The notes below the pieces were generated by a model that was not told the DNA's origin, made no database searches, and was given only the letters and a program-made list of their open reading frames with translations. Both the position numbers and the translations under genes were made by a program. A DNA stretch of 64,000 nucleotides from Thiobacillus denitrificans (GTDB taxonomy: Bacteria > Pseudomonadota > Gammaproteobacteria > Burkholderiales > Thiobacillaceae): assembly GCA_002424845.1 (NCBI GenBank), contig DILD01000091.1:1-64000 (forward strand), read 5' to 3'. Below are positions 42,087 to 50,769 of the stretch, piece after piece (position 1 is the stretch's first letter; each line of letters begins with the position of its first letter).

Positions 42087-42872
42087 ATGAATGATTACAG
42101 CGTGTTTTGCGTTTCCGACCACACCGGGGTCACGGTCGAAGCCGTCGCCAAGAGCATCCTGGCTCAGTTTCCTCGCCTTGAGTGTAGCCTGATTACGCTA
42201 CCGTTCATCGACAGTCCGGACAAGGCCACGTCAGCCGCGGCCCGGATCGCGTCCACTTCCCGCGCACTGATATTTTCCTCCCTGACCGACCCCGGCTTGC
42301 GCGTTCCGTTCCGCAATGCCGGCCTGTCCCTGTTCGACATTTTCGAACTGATTTCACCCGCCGTCGGCGCCTCGCTCGGGGAAGCGGCCATCCCTAGCGG
42401 CGGCCGCACCCACGGGATGGCGCACAATTACGAAGCGCGCATGGATGCCGTCAACTTTTCCCTCAACCTGGACGATGGCCTCAACCCCGGGCGCCTCGAT
42501 CAGGCTGACCTGGTTCTGGTCGGCGTCTCGCGCGTCGGCAAAACGCCCAGCGCGCTTTATCTTGCCCTGCAATACGGGCTGCGCGTCGCCAACTACCCGC
42601 TTACCCCGGATGACCTGTCACACACCGCCCTGCCTGGCGTGCTGCTCGGCCATCTGCCGCGGTTGCGCGCCCTGACATTATCCCCCGAGCGCCTGGCAGC
42701 GATCCGCCAGGCGCGCTATCCGGACAGCCGATATGCCAGCCTGGAACAGTGCCGCGAGGAACTCATAGCCGCGGAAAGCCTGTACCGGCGGCACGACCTG
42801 CCCGTCCTGGACACCACGCGCATGTCGGTCGAGGAAATCGCCGCGCGCCTGAGAAGCCTATCAAGCGGATAA
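42087..42872 (+). CDS. ppsR: Phosphoenolpyruvate synthase regulatory protein (PSRP)
   Basis: PSRP is a bifunctional kinase and pyrophosphorylase that switches PpsA off and on by phosphorylating a threonine near the catalytic histidine. From ATG 42087 the 261-residue product has the DUF299 opening [20 protein letters not shown] and the P-loop GVSRVGKT (146-153), both intact. A GTG three codons earlier is possible; ATG 42087 follows AGGTG. Divergence from ppsA across 11 bp implies that the promoters lie inside each other's coding region. Confidence 0.96.
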   Translation: MNDYSVFCVSDHTGVTVEAVAKSILAQFPRLECSLITLPFIDSPDKATSAAARIASTSRALIFSSLTDPGLRVPFRNAGLSLFDIFELISPAVGASLGEAAIPSGGRTHGMAHNYEARMDAVNFSLNLDDGLNPGRLDQADLVLVGVSRVGKTPSALYLALQYGLRVANYPLTPDDLSHTALPGVLLGHLPRLRALTLSPERLAAIRQARYPDSRYASLEQCREELIAAESLYRRHDLPVLDTTRMSVEEIAARLRSLSSG

Positions 42873-43120
42873 CGGGAGGATAAATTCGCACATTTTGTCA
42901 AAACGGGGCCAAAATGAGCTTGGCGCTATCTGGTCCCGCCTTCATTTCAGGAGAGGTTCACCAATAGCCTTTTATTGTGAATATTCCTTTTTTACAGACA
43001 ATGCGTGTCGAAAGCATTTCCCCCACGTTGGGCGTTACCGCGCCCAATATCTTGGGCTGCGCATTGCCAACGCATCCGGACGCCACTTTTCGCGCGCCCA
43101 GGCCTCAGGGCTGATCAAGC

Positions 43121-45169
43121 GTGATACCCAAACAGCTTGCGGCCATCGCGCCTCATTCGGAAAGAAGCCTGAAGCGCCAGTCATCCTGGAAACTGGCCCT
43201 GCTCGCAGGCTTTGTCACGCAATTACTCCTGATCCTGTTCGTCACCACAATTGGCCTGCAACAACTGAACGTGGCCGCGAAAAATCTTAATGAAGTGGTC
43301 GATGTTCACATGCGAAAGCAGAACCTCACCAAGACCATGGAGATCGCCGCTCGCCAGCGAACGATCATCATGTTCATGCTCAGCAAAACGGAGGATCCTT
43401 TTGAGCGTGACGAATTACTGATGCGCTTCAACCAAAGGGGTTCGGAGTTTGTTTCAGCACGGCTGCAACTCATGGAACTGCCCCTGAACGAGAATGAGCA
43501 GCAATTGATTGCTCAACAGCGACACCTGATTGCTTATGCCCAGCCGATTCAGGAACAGGTCATCGACCTCATCAGCGCGGATTTCAATCAAAAGGCTATC
43601 GATCTGGTTCTCCGGAAGAGCCTCCCGGCGCAGAACGATGTGATGGCCGTGCTGGCGAAGCTCGACGCGGAAACCCAAAGGATGGCCTTCACTGCCAGCC
43701 GCGAAGCAAACAGGGAACTTGAACGTGCGCGCTACTGGATGTATTGGCTGTCCGGCGCTGCATTACTGATGGGACTATTCGTCGCCGCCATTGTTCTACG
43801 CTACACGAATCGCGTCAGCCATGAGCGTGAGCAACTGGCTACCCATGACACGCTGACCTGTCTGCCCAATCGCATGATGTTCATGGATCGCCTGGAGCAG
43901 TCGATCATCCGCGCCAAGCGAAATCAAACGCTGGTCGGCATCATGTTTATCGACATCGACCGGTTCAAGCGGGTCAACGACACACTCGGCCATGCCCATG
44001 GCGACCAGCTTATTTGCGCGGTTGCACAGCGTCTTCGCGAGGTCGTTCGCGCTGACGACACCGTGGCGAGATTGGGCGGCGATGAGTTCGTCGTGGTGAT
44101 CAGTGATGTGGTTTCGCCCAACCCCATTCTGCAGGTTGTCGAAAAGATGCTGCTCGCGGTATCACAGCCCTACCGCCTTGATGGGCGCGAAATCTTCAGC
44201 AGTTGCAGCATCGGTGTCAGTATTTTTCCTGACGACGGCATCACATCGGGCGATCTGCTCAAGCACGCCGACACCGCGATGTACCACGCCAAGAACAGCG
44301 GCAGAAACCGATTCCAGCTCTACAACGCTGCCATGAATGCCATGGCCGAGGAAAGGCTGCAGCTCGAGACTGATTTGCACCATGCAATGGAGCGCGACGA
44401 GTTTGTTTTTCACTACCAGCCACAACTCAATCTCGAAACCGGACACCTTCACGGGGTAGAGGCATTGATCCGCTGGCGGCATCCTGACAAAGGCCTGCTC
44501 TACCCGAAGGCATTTCTTGGTATGCTGGAAGAAACCAGTGAAATCATCAACGTCGGCCACCATCTCCTGATGACTGCCTGCCAACAAACCGTTGAGTGGC
44601 ATGCTGCGGGTTACCCCGACCTGATTGTTGCCATCAATGTCTCCGGGAGAGAATTCTGGGACGACAATCTGGTCTCAAGTGTCTGCGATGCGCTGGCAAA
44701 ATCCGGCCTGCCCGCACACTCGCTTCAGCTCGAACTCACCGAAGGCATTTTCATGGAGGATATCGACAAGGCCGAGGACAGAATACTGGCCCTGAAAGCA
44801 GTCGGTATTACAGTCGCCATTGATGATTTTGGCACCGGCTATTCCTCGCTGGCTCACCTGAGACGGTTCCCGCTCGATGTCCTGAAGATCGACCGCTATT
44901 TTGTGCAAGAAATTCATCTCGCCCCGGCCAACGAAGCGCTTGTCAATTCGATCCTGGCCCTGTGCAAGGGATTGAGCCTGGGCACCGTTGCCGAAGGAAT
45001 CGAGAACAGAGCGCAACTTGATTCGCTGCGCAAACTGGGCTGCCAGATCATGCAGGGCCACCTCATCAGCCCGCCAGTCCCCGCCGACAAAATTGCCGCG
45101 CTGCTAAGCCGTGACTGGAAAAGTGAATTCGATTTCCCCCGGCACTCACCTCAGGCAAGCGGGGTTTAA
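43121..45169 (+). CDS. Membrane GGDEF-EAL cyclic-di-GMP protein
   Basis: A predicted cyclic-di-GMP synthase and/or phosphodiesterase. The 682-residue protein has two membrane helices (about 25-46 and 206-228) around a helical periplasmic sensor of about 160 residues. A GGDEF domain follows with an intact active site GGDEF (319-323) and an inhibitory I-site RADD (310-313). The C-terminal EAL domain has EAL at 447-449, INVSG, ELTEGIF, DDFGTGYSS, LKIDRYF and AEGIEN, all catalytic elements present. It ends in a 4-bp tail-to-tail overlap with the methyltransferase gene on the other strand. Which activity dominates cannot be told. Confidence 0.93.
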   Translation: MIPKQLAAIAPHSERSLKRQSSWKLALLAGFVTQLLLILFVTTIGLQQLNVAAKNLNEVVDVHMRKQNLTKTMEIAARQRTIIMFMLSKTEDPFERDELLMRFNQRGSEFVSARLQLMELPLNENEQQLIAQQRHLIAYAQPIQEQVIDLISADFNQKAIDLVLRKSLPAQNDVMAVLAKLDAETQRMAFTASREANRELERARYWMYWLSGAALLMGLFVAAIVLRYTNRVSHEREQLATHDTLTCLPNRMMFMDRLEQSIIRAKRNQTLVGIMFIDIDRFKRVNDTLGHAHGDQLICAVAQRLREVVRADDTVARLGGDEFVVVISDVVSPNPILQVVEKMLLAVSQPYRLDGREIFSSCSIGVSIFPDDGITSGDLLKHADTAMYHAKNSGRNRFQLYNAAMNAMAEERLQLETDLHHAMERDEFVFHYQPQLNLETGHLHGVEALIRWRHPDKGLLYPKAFLGMLEETSEIINVGHHLLMTACQQTVEWHAAGYPDLIVAINVSGREFWDDNLVSSVCDALAKSGLPAHSLQLELTEGIFMEDIDKAEDRILALKAVGITVAIDDFGTGYSSLAHLRRFPLDVLKIDRYFVQEIHLAPANEALVNSILALCKGLSLGTVAEGIENRAQLDSLRKLGCQIMQGHLISPPVPADKIAALLSRDWKSEFDFPRHSPQASGV

Positions 45170-45945
45170 CGTCTGCGCTGCCGCAGCGCCTCGAATACGG
45201 CCACCGCCAACGCAGCCGACGCATTCAAGGACTCGATCCGGCCTGCCATCGGAATATGCGCGCGCAGGCTTGCCGCACCACACACCGCTTGCGACAAGCC
45301 CGCGCCTTCGTTGCCGGCAATCAGGGCGAGCGGACCGCCCAGATCGAGCGCATAGAAATCGCCATCCTCGGATAGCGCAAGCGCGACACTGCGGCCGGCA
45401 AAGCCCTGTAGCCAGGCGACCAGATCGACCCCCTGCTGTACCGGCAGGACGAACTGCGCCCCCTGTCCGCCGCGCAAGGCTTTCGGCGACCACGGATCGT
45501 GGCAGCCCCTGGACAGAATGGCCAGCGTCGCGCCTGCCGCCGCTGCGGTGCGCAGCATGGCGCCCAGGTTGCCGGGGTCCTGAATATCCTCCAGCACAAT
45601 GACCAGCGGAACGGCGCCGCTGGCATCCGGGGTGAGCCAGGCCACCTCGGCGAGCACCCCGGTGGGCGTGGCAACCGGCGACAGTTCGGCAAACAGCACG
45701 TCGGGCAATACAATGATTCTGGCGGTTTGGCAGCGCGAAGCCTGTAACGAGAACCGACTGGCATCGAACGAAGCCGCACGCACCAAGGTATGCGGCTGGC
45801 CGCCTGCATCGAGATAGGCGGCCAGCAGATGCTCGCCATCCAGCAGCGTCATGCGCGCTTCGCGCCGGGCGCGCGCCGATTCGGACAGTTTTTTCAGGCG
45901 TTTGAATATCGGATTGTCGCGCGAGCTAATGGCTGTTTCGTTCAT
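45166..45945 (-). CDS. SpoU/TrmH-family RNA 2'-O-methyltransferase
   Basis: A predicted S-adenosylmethionine-dependent RNA ribose methyltransferase. From ATG 45945 (MNETAISSRDNPIF) it has 259 residues: an N-terminal substrate-binding domain and a C-terminal SPOUT knot domain with LEDIQDPGNLGAMLRTAAAA, AGNEGAGLSQAV and IPMAGRIESLNASAALAVAVFE. The target (rRNA or tRNA) cannot be fixed from sequence; an ATG 42 bp upstream is the alternative start. It is distinct from rlmB at 50005, also in this window. Confidence 0.9.
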   Translation of the reverse strand: MNETAISSRDNPIFKRLKKLSESARARREARMTLLDGEHLLAAYLDAGGQPHTLVRAASFDASRFSLQASRCQTARIIVLPDVLFAELSPVATPTGVLAEVAWLTPDASGAVPLVIVLEDIQDPGNLGAMLRTAAAAGATLAILSRGCHDPWSPKALRGGQGAQFVLPVQQGVDLVAWLQGFAGRSVALALSEDGDFYALDLGGPLALIAGNEGAGLSQAVCGAASLRAHIPMAGRIESLNASAALAVAVFEALRQRRR

Positions 45946-46016
45946 GAGCGAATTATTGATTAGAAATTGGGAATCCTGAATTTCCATCGATTCTGGCGGA
46001 CGGATACACTCACCGC

Positions 46017-46976
46017 ATGCGTATTGTTTTGATCACCCCCTACGGTCGCGCGCATCGCAACGGCAACTGGCATACGGCGGCGCGCTGGGCGCGTTTTCTG
46101 CGCGAAGCGGGGCATACGGTGCACGTTCAGGTGGAATGGGATGGCCGCGCCGCCGACCTGATGCTGGCGCTGCATGCGCGACGCAGCTTTGCCTCCATCC
46201 ATGCTTTTGCCGCGCGCTTTCCAAGCCGCCCGTTGATCGTCACCCTCACCGGCACCGACCTCTACCGGGACATCCACGAAGACCCTGATGCCCAGCAGTC
46301 GCTGGAACTCGCACACCGGCTGATCGTTCTGCAGCAGCGTGGCGTCAACGAACTGGCATCGCATCTGGCTGCCAAGACGCGGGTAATCTACCAATCGTCA
46401 CCCGATATCGCCCCTCAACCCAAATCCGATCAAACCTTCGAGGTTCTGGTGATCGGGCACCTGCGCCCGGAAAAAGACCCCTTCCGGGTAGCGCTGGCCA
46501 CAGCCCACCTGCCCGCGCATTCGAAAATTCGGATCTCGCATCTGGGGGGCGCGCGTGCCGAGGACATGGCGGAAACGGCCGAACTGGTTGCAGGCAAGCT
46601 GCCACGCTGGCGCTGGCTCGGCGACGTCCCGCACAAAACCGTTCTCAAGCACCTGTCACGCGCACACCTCATGGTGATCAGCTCGGTAATGGAAGGCGGC
46701 GCCAACGTAATCTGCGAGGCGCTGGCGGCCGACGTTCCGGTGCTGGCTTCGCACATATCCGGCAATATCGGCATGCTGGGCGAAGACTATCCGGGTTATT
46801 TCCCGGTGGGAAACGAACGGCAACTGGCCGTGTTGCTATCGAAGGCTGAAGACGACCCGGATTTTTATGGCCAGCTGCGAGCCCATTCGCGTCAGCGCCG
46901 GGCATTGATGCGGCCGGAGCAGGAGGCCAGTCGCCTGCGTCAGGCAATAGCCGAATTCGAGTCCTCCCCGGCTTGA
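46017..46976 (+). CDS. senB: SenB-like selenosugar synthase (TIGR04348-type glycosyltransferase)
   Basis: SenB proteins join selenophosphate to a UDP-sugar to form a selenosugar, as described for selenoneine biosynthesis. The 319-residue product shows the family pattern throughout: MRIVLITP opening, HTAARWARFLREAGH, EWDGRAADLMLALHARRS, LTGTDLYRDI, HRLIVLQQRGVNEL, GHLRPEKDPFR, SSVMEGGANVICEALAADVP and EDYPGYFPVG. The identification comes from memory of the family and not a search. No senA (EgtB-like) or senC/selD gene lies in this window, so the product may be a selenosugar used elsewhere. It sits alone between a methyltransferase gene on the other strand and ycaO. Confidence 0.8.
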   Translation: MRIVLITPYGRAHRNGNWHTAARWARFLREAGHTVHVQVEWDGRAADLMLALHARRSFASIHAFAARFPSRPLIVTLTGTDLYRDIHEDPDAQQSLELAHRLIVLQQRGVNELASHLAAKTRVIYQSSPDIAPQPKSDQTFEVLVIGHLRPEKDPFRVALATAHLPAHSKIRISHLGGARAEDMAETAELVAGKLPRWRWLGDVPHKTVLKHLSRAHLMVISSVMEGGANVICEALAADVPVLASHISGNIGMLGEDYPGYFPVGNERQLAVLLSKAEDDPDFYGQLRAHSRQRRALMRPEQEASRLRQAIAEFESSPA

Positions 46977-47068
46977 ATATCTCACGTCAAGCAGGGCTTG
47001 GAGCGCCAATGCACGGCATCACTTGACGCATCGCGTATCCTGTACGCTCTCCCTCCCAGGTTTTCCCC

Positions 47069-48787
47069 ATGTCTACCCCCGAACACTTCATCCCCGGCAA
47101 GGACGCCTCGCTCGAAGCATCGATCGCCACCCTGCAGTCCAAGCTCGCAACCATCGGTTTTCACATCGAGGAACGCTCCTGGCTCAATCCGGTGGAGGGC
47201 GTGTGGTCGGTACACATCCGCGACCGCGACTGCCCGCTGCTGTTCACCAACGGCAAGGGCGCTTCGGAGCTGGCCGCGCGGGCGAGCGCGCTGGGCGAGT
47301 ATTTCGAGCGGCTGTCGACCAATTACTTCTGGACCCATTTCTATCTGGGCGAGACGATCGCCAGACGCAGCTACGTCCACCACCCCGACGAGCGCTGGTT
47401 CGCCCTCTATGACGGCGACGACGCCTGGCCGGAAGGCCTGCTCACCCCCGAGCTGCATGCCCTCTACAATCCGGACGAAGGCGTGCGCGCCGACCAGCTG
47501 ATCGACCTCAACTCCGGCAACGCCGAGCGCGGCATCTGCGCCATCCCCTACCAGCGCCTCTCCGACGGCCAGACCGCCTATTTCCCGGTCAACCTGATCG
47601 GCAACCTCTACGTCAGCAACGGCATGTCGGCCGGCAACACGCTGAAGGAGGCGCGCACCCAGGCGCTGGCCGAAATTTTCGAGCGCCACATCAAGTTCCG
47701 CATCATCGAGGAAGGCCTGTGCCTGCCCGACGTGCCCGAAGACGTGATCAACCGCTACCCGCACATCGCCGCCGGCATCCGCGGCCTGCGCGAAGCGGGC
47801 TTCGGCATCCTGGTGAAGGACGCCTCGCTCGGTGGCCAGTATCCGGTGATGAACGTCACGCTGCTGCACCCGCAGGACCAGGGCTGCTTCGCCAGCTTCG
47901 GCGCGCATCCGCGCTTCGAGGTGGCGCTGGAGCGCGCGCTCACCGAATTGCTGCAGGGCCGCGCACTCGATTCGCTGGCGGGCTTCCCCGCCCCCGGTTT
48001 CGACCAGGCCGAAATCGCCGATCCGCAGAACCTGGAAATCCACTTCGTCGATTCCAGCGGCGTGATTTCCTGGCAGTTCCTGCGCGACAGCCCCGACTAC
48101 GACTTCGTCGACTGGAATTTCGGCACCACCACCGAAGAGGACTACGCCTGGTCGATCGACGCGCTGCACACCGAAGGCCACGACCTCTATATCGCCGACT
48201 TCACCCACCTCGGCGTCTACGCCTGCCGCATCCTGGTGCCGGGCGTCTCCGAGATCTATCCGTTCGAGGAACTCGAATTCGAGAACAATAGCATCGGCAA
48301 CCTGATCCGCCCCGCGCTCGCGCGCCTGCCCGAACTGACCGACGACGAATGCGCCGAGCTGCTCGACCTGATGGTCGAACTCGAACTGGCCGACGACCGC
48401 CTGGTGACGGTTCTGATCGGCCTCGCGCCCGATGCCGATTCACCGTGGACCGACATCCGCGTGGGCGAAATCAAATTGCTACTCGCGCTGGCGCTGGGCG
48501 ACGACGACGCCATCCTGGAAGGCTGCACCTGGATCGCCCAATACGGCCAGCGCAGCGAGGCGCGCCTCAAGGTGTACCGCTGCATCGCCGACCTCGTCCA
48601 GCTCGACGACCCCAACCCCTTCGAGCCGGCGCTGGCGCTGATGTACGGCCGTGACACGCTGGAACAGGCGTTCGCGCTGTTCAACCAGAACGAGCGCTTC
48701 TTCGGGCTGACCACACTGGGCAGCGACTTCGAAGGCAGCGCGATCCACCAGCGCCTGCTGGAGGCGTACCGCAAGGTGCGCGGCTAA
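47069..48787 (+). CDS. ycaO: YcaO-family protein (ribosomal S12 methylthiolation accessory type)
   Basis: YcaO proteins are ATP-dependent cyclodehydratase-like enzymes. The long enterobacterial type (586 residues in E. coli) assists RimO in methylthiolating ribosomal protein S12. This 572-residue protein matches that long type, with an N-terminal YcaO domain (segments SELAARASALGEYFERLSTN, ARTQALAEIFERHIKFRI, ALERALTELLQG) and a C-terminal helical repeat region after about residue 410. No RiPP precursor or partner genes lie beside it, so a bacteriocin role is unlikely. It is followed 12 bp later by a RIO-type kinase gene, suggesting co-transcription. Confidence 0.88.
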   Translation: MSTPEHFIPGKDASLEASIATLQSKLATIGFHIEERSWLNPVEGVWSVHIRDRDCPLLFTNGKGASELAARASALGEYFERLSTNYFWTHFYLGETIARRSYVHHPDERWFALYDGDDAWPEGLLTPELHALYNPDEGVRADQLIDLNSGNAERGICAIPYQRLSDGQTAYFPVNLIGNLYVSNGMSAGNTLKEARTQALAEIFERHIKFRIIEEGLCLPDVPEDVINRYPHIAAGIRGLREAGFGILVKDASLGGQYPVMNVTLLHPQDQGCFASFGAHPRFEVALERALTELLQGRALDSLAGFPAPGFDQAEIADPQNLEIHFVDSSGVISWQFLRDSPDYDFVDWNFGTTTEEDYAWSIDALHTEGHDLYIADFTHLGVYACRILVPGVSEIYPFEELEFENNSIGNLIRPALARLPELTDDECAELLDLMVELELADDRLVTVLIGLAPDADSPWTDIRVGEIKLLLALALGDDDAILEGCTWIAQYGQRSEARLKVYRCIADLVQLDDPNPFEPALALMYGRDTLEQAFALFNQNERFFGLTTLGSDFEGSAIHQRLLEAYRKVRG

Positions 48788-48798
48788 AGCCACAGCCG

Positions 48799-49647
48799 AT
48801 GAAAATCCCCAAACGACTCGAACCCCTGCTCGAAGACGGCCTGATCGACGGCGTCGTGCGCCAGCTCATGAGCGGCAAGGAAGCCATGGTCTTCGTCGTC
48901 GTGTGCGGCGACGAGGTCCGCTGCGCCAAGGTGTACAAGGAAGCCAACAAGCGCAGCTTCCGCCAGGCCGTCGACTACACCGAAAACCGCAAGACCAAGA
49001 ACAGTCGCCAGGCACGCGCCATGGCCAAGGGCAGCAAGTACGGCCGTGAGATGCAGGAAGCCGCATGGCAAAGCGCCGAAGTCGATGCGCTGTATCGGCT
49101 CGCCGCCGCCGGCGTACGCGTGCCCACCCCGTACAACTTCCACGAAGGCGTCCTGCTGATGGAACTGGTGGCCGACGCCGACGGCAACGCCGCGCCCCGG
49201 CTCAACGACGTATCGTTCACCGAAGACGAAGCCCTCGCCCACCACCAAACATTAATCAGGGAAGTCGTGCGCATGCTGTGCGCCGGCGTCATCCACGGCG
49301 ACCTGTCCGAGTTCAACATCCTCGTCGCCGCCGACGGTCCGGTGATCATCGATCTGCCGCAAGCAGTCGACGCCGCCGGCAATAATCACGCGCAAGCCAT
49401 GCTTGCGCGCGACGTGAACAATCTGAGGACGTATTTCGGTCAGTTCGCTCCGTCACTGTTGGCCACGCAATACGCCCAGGAAATCTGGGCGCTGTACGAG
49501 CACGGCAACCTGCATCCCGAGGTCGAACTCACCGGCGTGTATGAATGCGAAAAACCGCCGGTCGATCTGGAGGGGGTGATGCGGGAGATTGATGACGCGC
49601 GTGACGAAGAGGCTGCGCGTCTGTTGCGCTTGCAGGAACAAGCGTAA
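48799..49647 (+). CDS. RIO1-family atypical serine kinase
   Basis: RIO kinases are ancient atypical protein kinases, best known in ribosome maturation in eukaryotes and archaea. Bacterial copies are poorly characterised. The 282-residue protein has a nucleotide-binding lobe (GKEAMVFVVV, CAKVYKE), the RIO insertion (FRQAVDYTENRKTKNSRQAR), the catalytic loop VIHGDLSEFNILV and the metal-binding VIIDLPQAVD. All catalytic residues look intact. Overlap in theme with YcaO (ribosomal protein modification) and RlmB is suggestive but unproven. Confidence 0.9.
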   Translation: MKIPKRLEPLLEDGLIDGVVRQLMSGKEAMVFVVVCGDEVRCAKVYKEANKRSFRQAVDYTENRKTKNSRQARAMAKGSKYGREMQEAAWQSAEVDALYRLAAAGVRVPTPYNFHEGVLLMELVADADGNAAPRLNDVSFTEDEALAHHQTLIREVVRMLCAGVIHGDLSEFNILVAADGPVIIDLPQAVDAAGNNHAQAMLARDVNNLRTYFGQFAPSLLATQYAQEIWALYEHGNLHPEVELTGVYECEKPPVDLEGVMREIDDARDEEAARLLRLQEQA

Positions 49648-49699
49648 CGCCTGCGAGCTTTATCGGCGATGCGAAGGACCGGTCACCGCGCCACCTCCG

Positions 49700-49912
49700 T
49701 TAAACCCTGATGAAATAAGGCAAGACGATGAGTACGGCTCCAGTTGCGACAAGCAGAGGCGCGCTGGAAACGAAATACGGATAGATCATGAGGCCCAGCC
49801 CGCAAAACAGTGGGACGACCGCCCGCTGCTTCTTGCCGTAGATGAAGAAGCCAAGCCCGATCGAACTGAAAAGCAGGCTCCAGAGGAGCAGTGTCGTATC
49901 CATTGTGGACAT
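49700..49912 (-). CDS. Small hydrophobic membrane protein
   Basis: A 70-residue protein with two predicted membrane helices (about 6-24 and 32-68, the second possibly split) and a KKQR loop between them. Similar small two- or three-helix proteins are common in proteobacteria and unassigned. It lies convergent to the RIO kinase gene and upstream of rlmB on the same strand. No ribosome-binding site is obvious, and an ATG three codons later is possible. Confidence 0.6.
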   Translation of the reverse strand: MSTMDTTLLLWSLLFSSIGLGFFIYGKKQRAVVPLFCGLGLMIYPYFVSSAPLLVATGAVLIVLPYFIRV

Positions 49913-50004
49913 CCGGGTAAATCAAAGAATTGGCAGCCTGGCGAATTGTGGTTCAACCGCTAGGGACCAGGATCAACTAACGAACGCTGATCGTCTTCAG
50001 CGAC

Positions 50005-50769
50005 TCACGCCCCGCGCTGCCGCACCGTCTCGTACAAACACAGCGCCGCCGACACCGAGACGTTGAGGCTTTCCACCGTGCCGCCGATGGGGATGCGGGC
50101 GACCTGATCGCAGCTTTGCTTGACCAGGCGGCGGATACCCGCGCCCTCGGCGCCGAGCACCCAGGCGATGCCGGTCTTGGCGTCGATGCCGGACAGGGGC
50201 TGGTCGCCGTCCATGTCGGCGGCGATGACCCAGATGTTGTGTTCCTTCAGGTCTTCGATGGTGCGCGCGAGGTTGGTGACCATGATGTAGGGCACGGTTT
50301 CGGCGGCTCCGGAGGCGACCTTTTCCACGGTGGCATTGATGCCGACGGCGTTGTCCTTGGGCGCGATGACGGCGTGCACGCCGAAGGCATCGGCCGAACG
50401 CATGATGGCGCCGAGGTTATGCGGGTCGGTGACGCCGTCGAGGATGACCAGCAGCGGCGGGCCCTGGATGTTTTCCAGCACCTCGTCGAGCGAGTGCGTC
50501 AGCGCAACCGGTTTGACACGGGCAACCACGCCCTGGTGCTTGGCTGCCTTGCCGACCAGTCTGGTCAAACGATCCGCTTCGACCTGCGCCAGCTTGACGC
50601 CGTTGTCCTTGGCCTGATGCACCAGATCGCGCGCGCGCGCGTCGCGCCGGGTCAGGTCGAGGTAGATTTCAAAAATCCCTGACGGGTCCTGACGCAGGCG
50701 GGCCAGGACGGGATGAAAGCCGTAGATGAGTTTTTCTACGGCGTGTTTTTCGGCGGACTTCTCGCTCAT
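50005..50769 (-). CDS. rlmB: 23S rRNA (guanosine-2251-2'-O)-methyltransferase RlmB
   Basis: RlmB methylates G2251 in the P loop of 23S rRNA. The 254-residue protein has the N-terminal substrate domain (LIYGFHPVLARLRQDP, AKHQGVVARVKP) and the SPOUT domain with LDGVTDPHNLGAIMRSADAF, LGAEGAGIRRLV and PIGGTVESLNVSVSAALCLYE, motifs 1 to 3 of the SpoU family. It overlaps the rnr stop (ATGA). The order rnr-rlmB is widespread. Confidence 0.96.
   Translation of the reverse strand: MSEKSAEKHAVEKLIYGFHPVLARLRQDPSGIFEIYLDLTRRDARARDLVHQAKDNGVKLAQVEADRLTRLVGKAAKHQGVVARVKPVALTHSLDEVLENIQGPPLLVILDGVTDPHNLGAIMRSADAFGVHAVIAPKDNAVGINATVEKVASGAAETVPYIMVTNLARTIEDLKEHNIWVIAADMDGDQPLSGIDAKTGIAWVLGAEGAGIRRLVKQSCDQVARIPIGGTVESLNVSVSAALCLYETVRQRGA

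Noticed and set aside
47069..48787. YcaO as part of a thiazole/oxazole peptide (RiPP) cluster
   Set aside because: No precursor peptide, partner dehydrogenase or export gene lies nearby, and length and C-terminal repeats fit the E. coli YcaO type.
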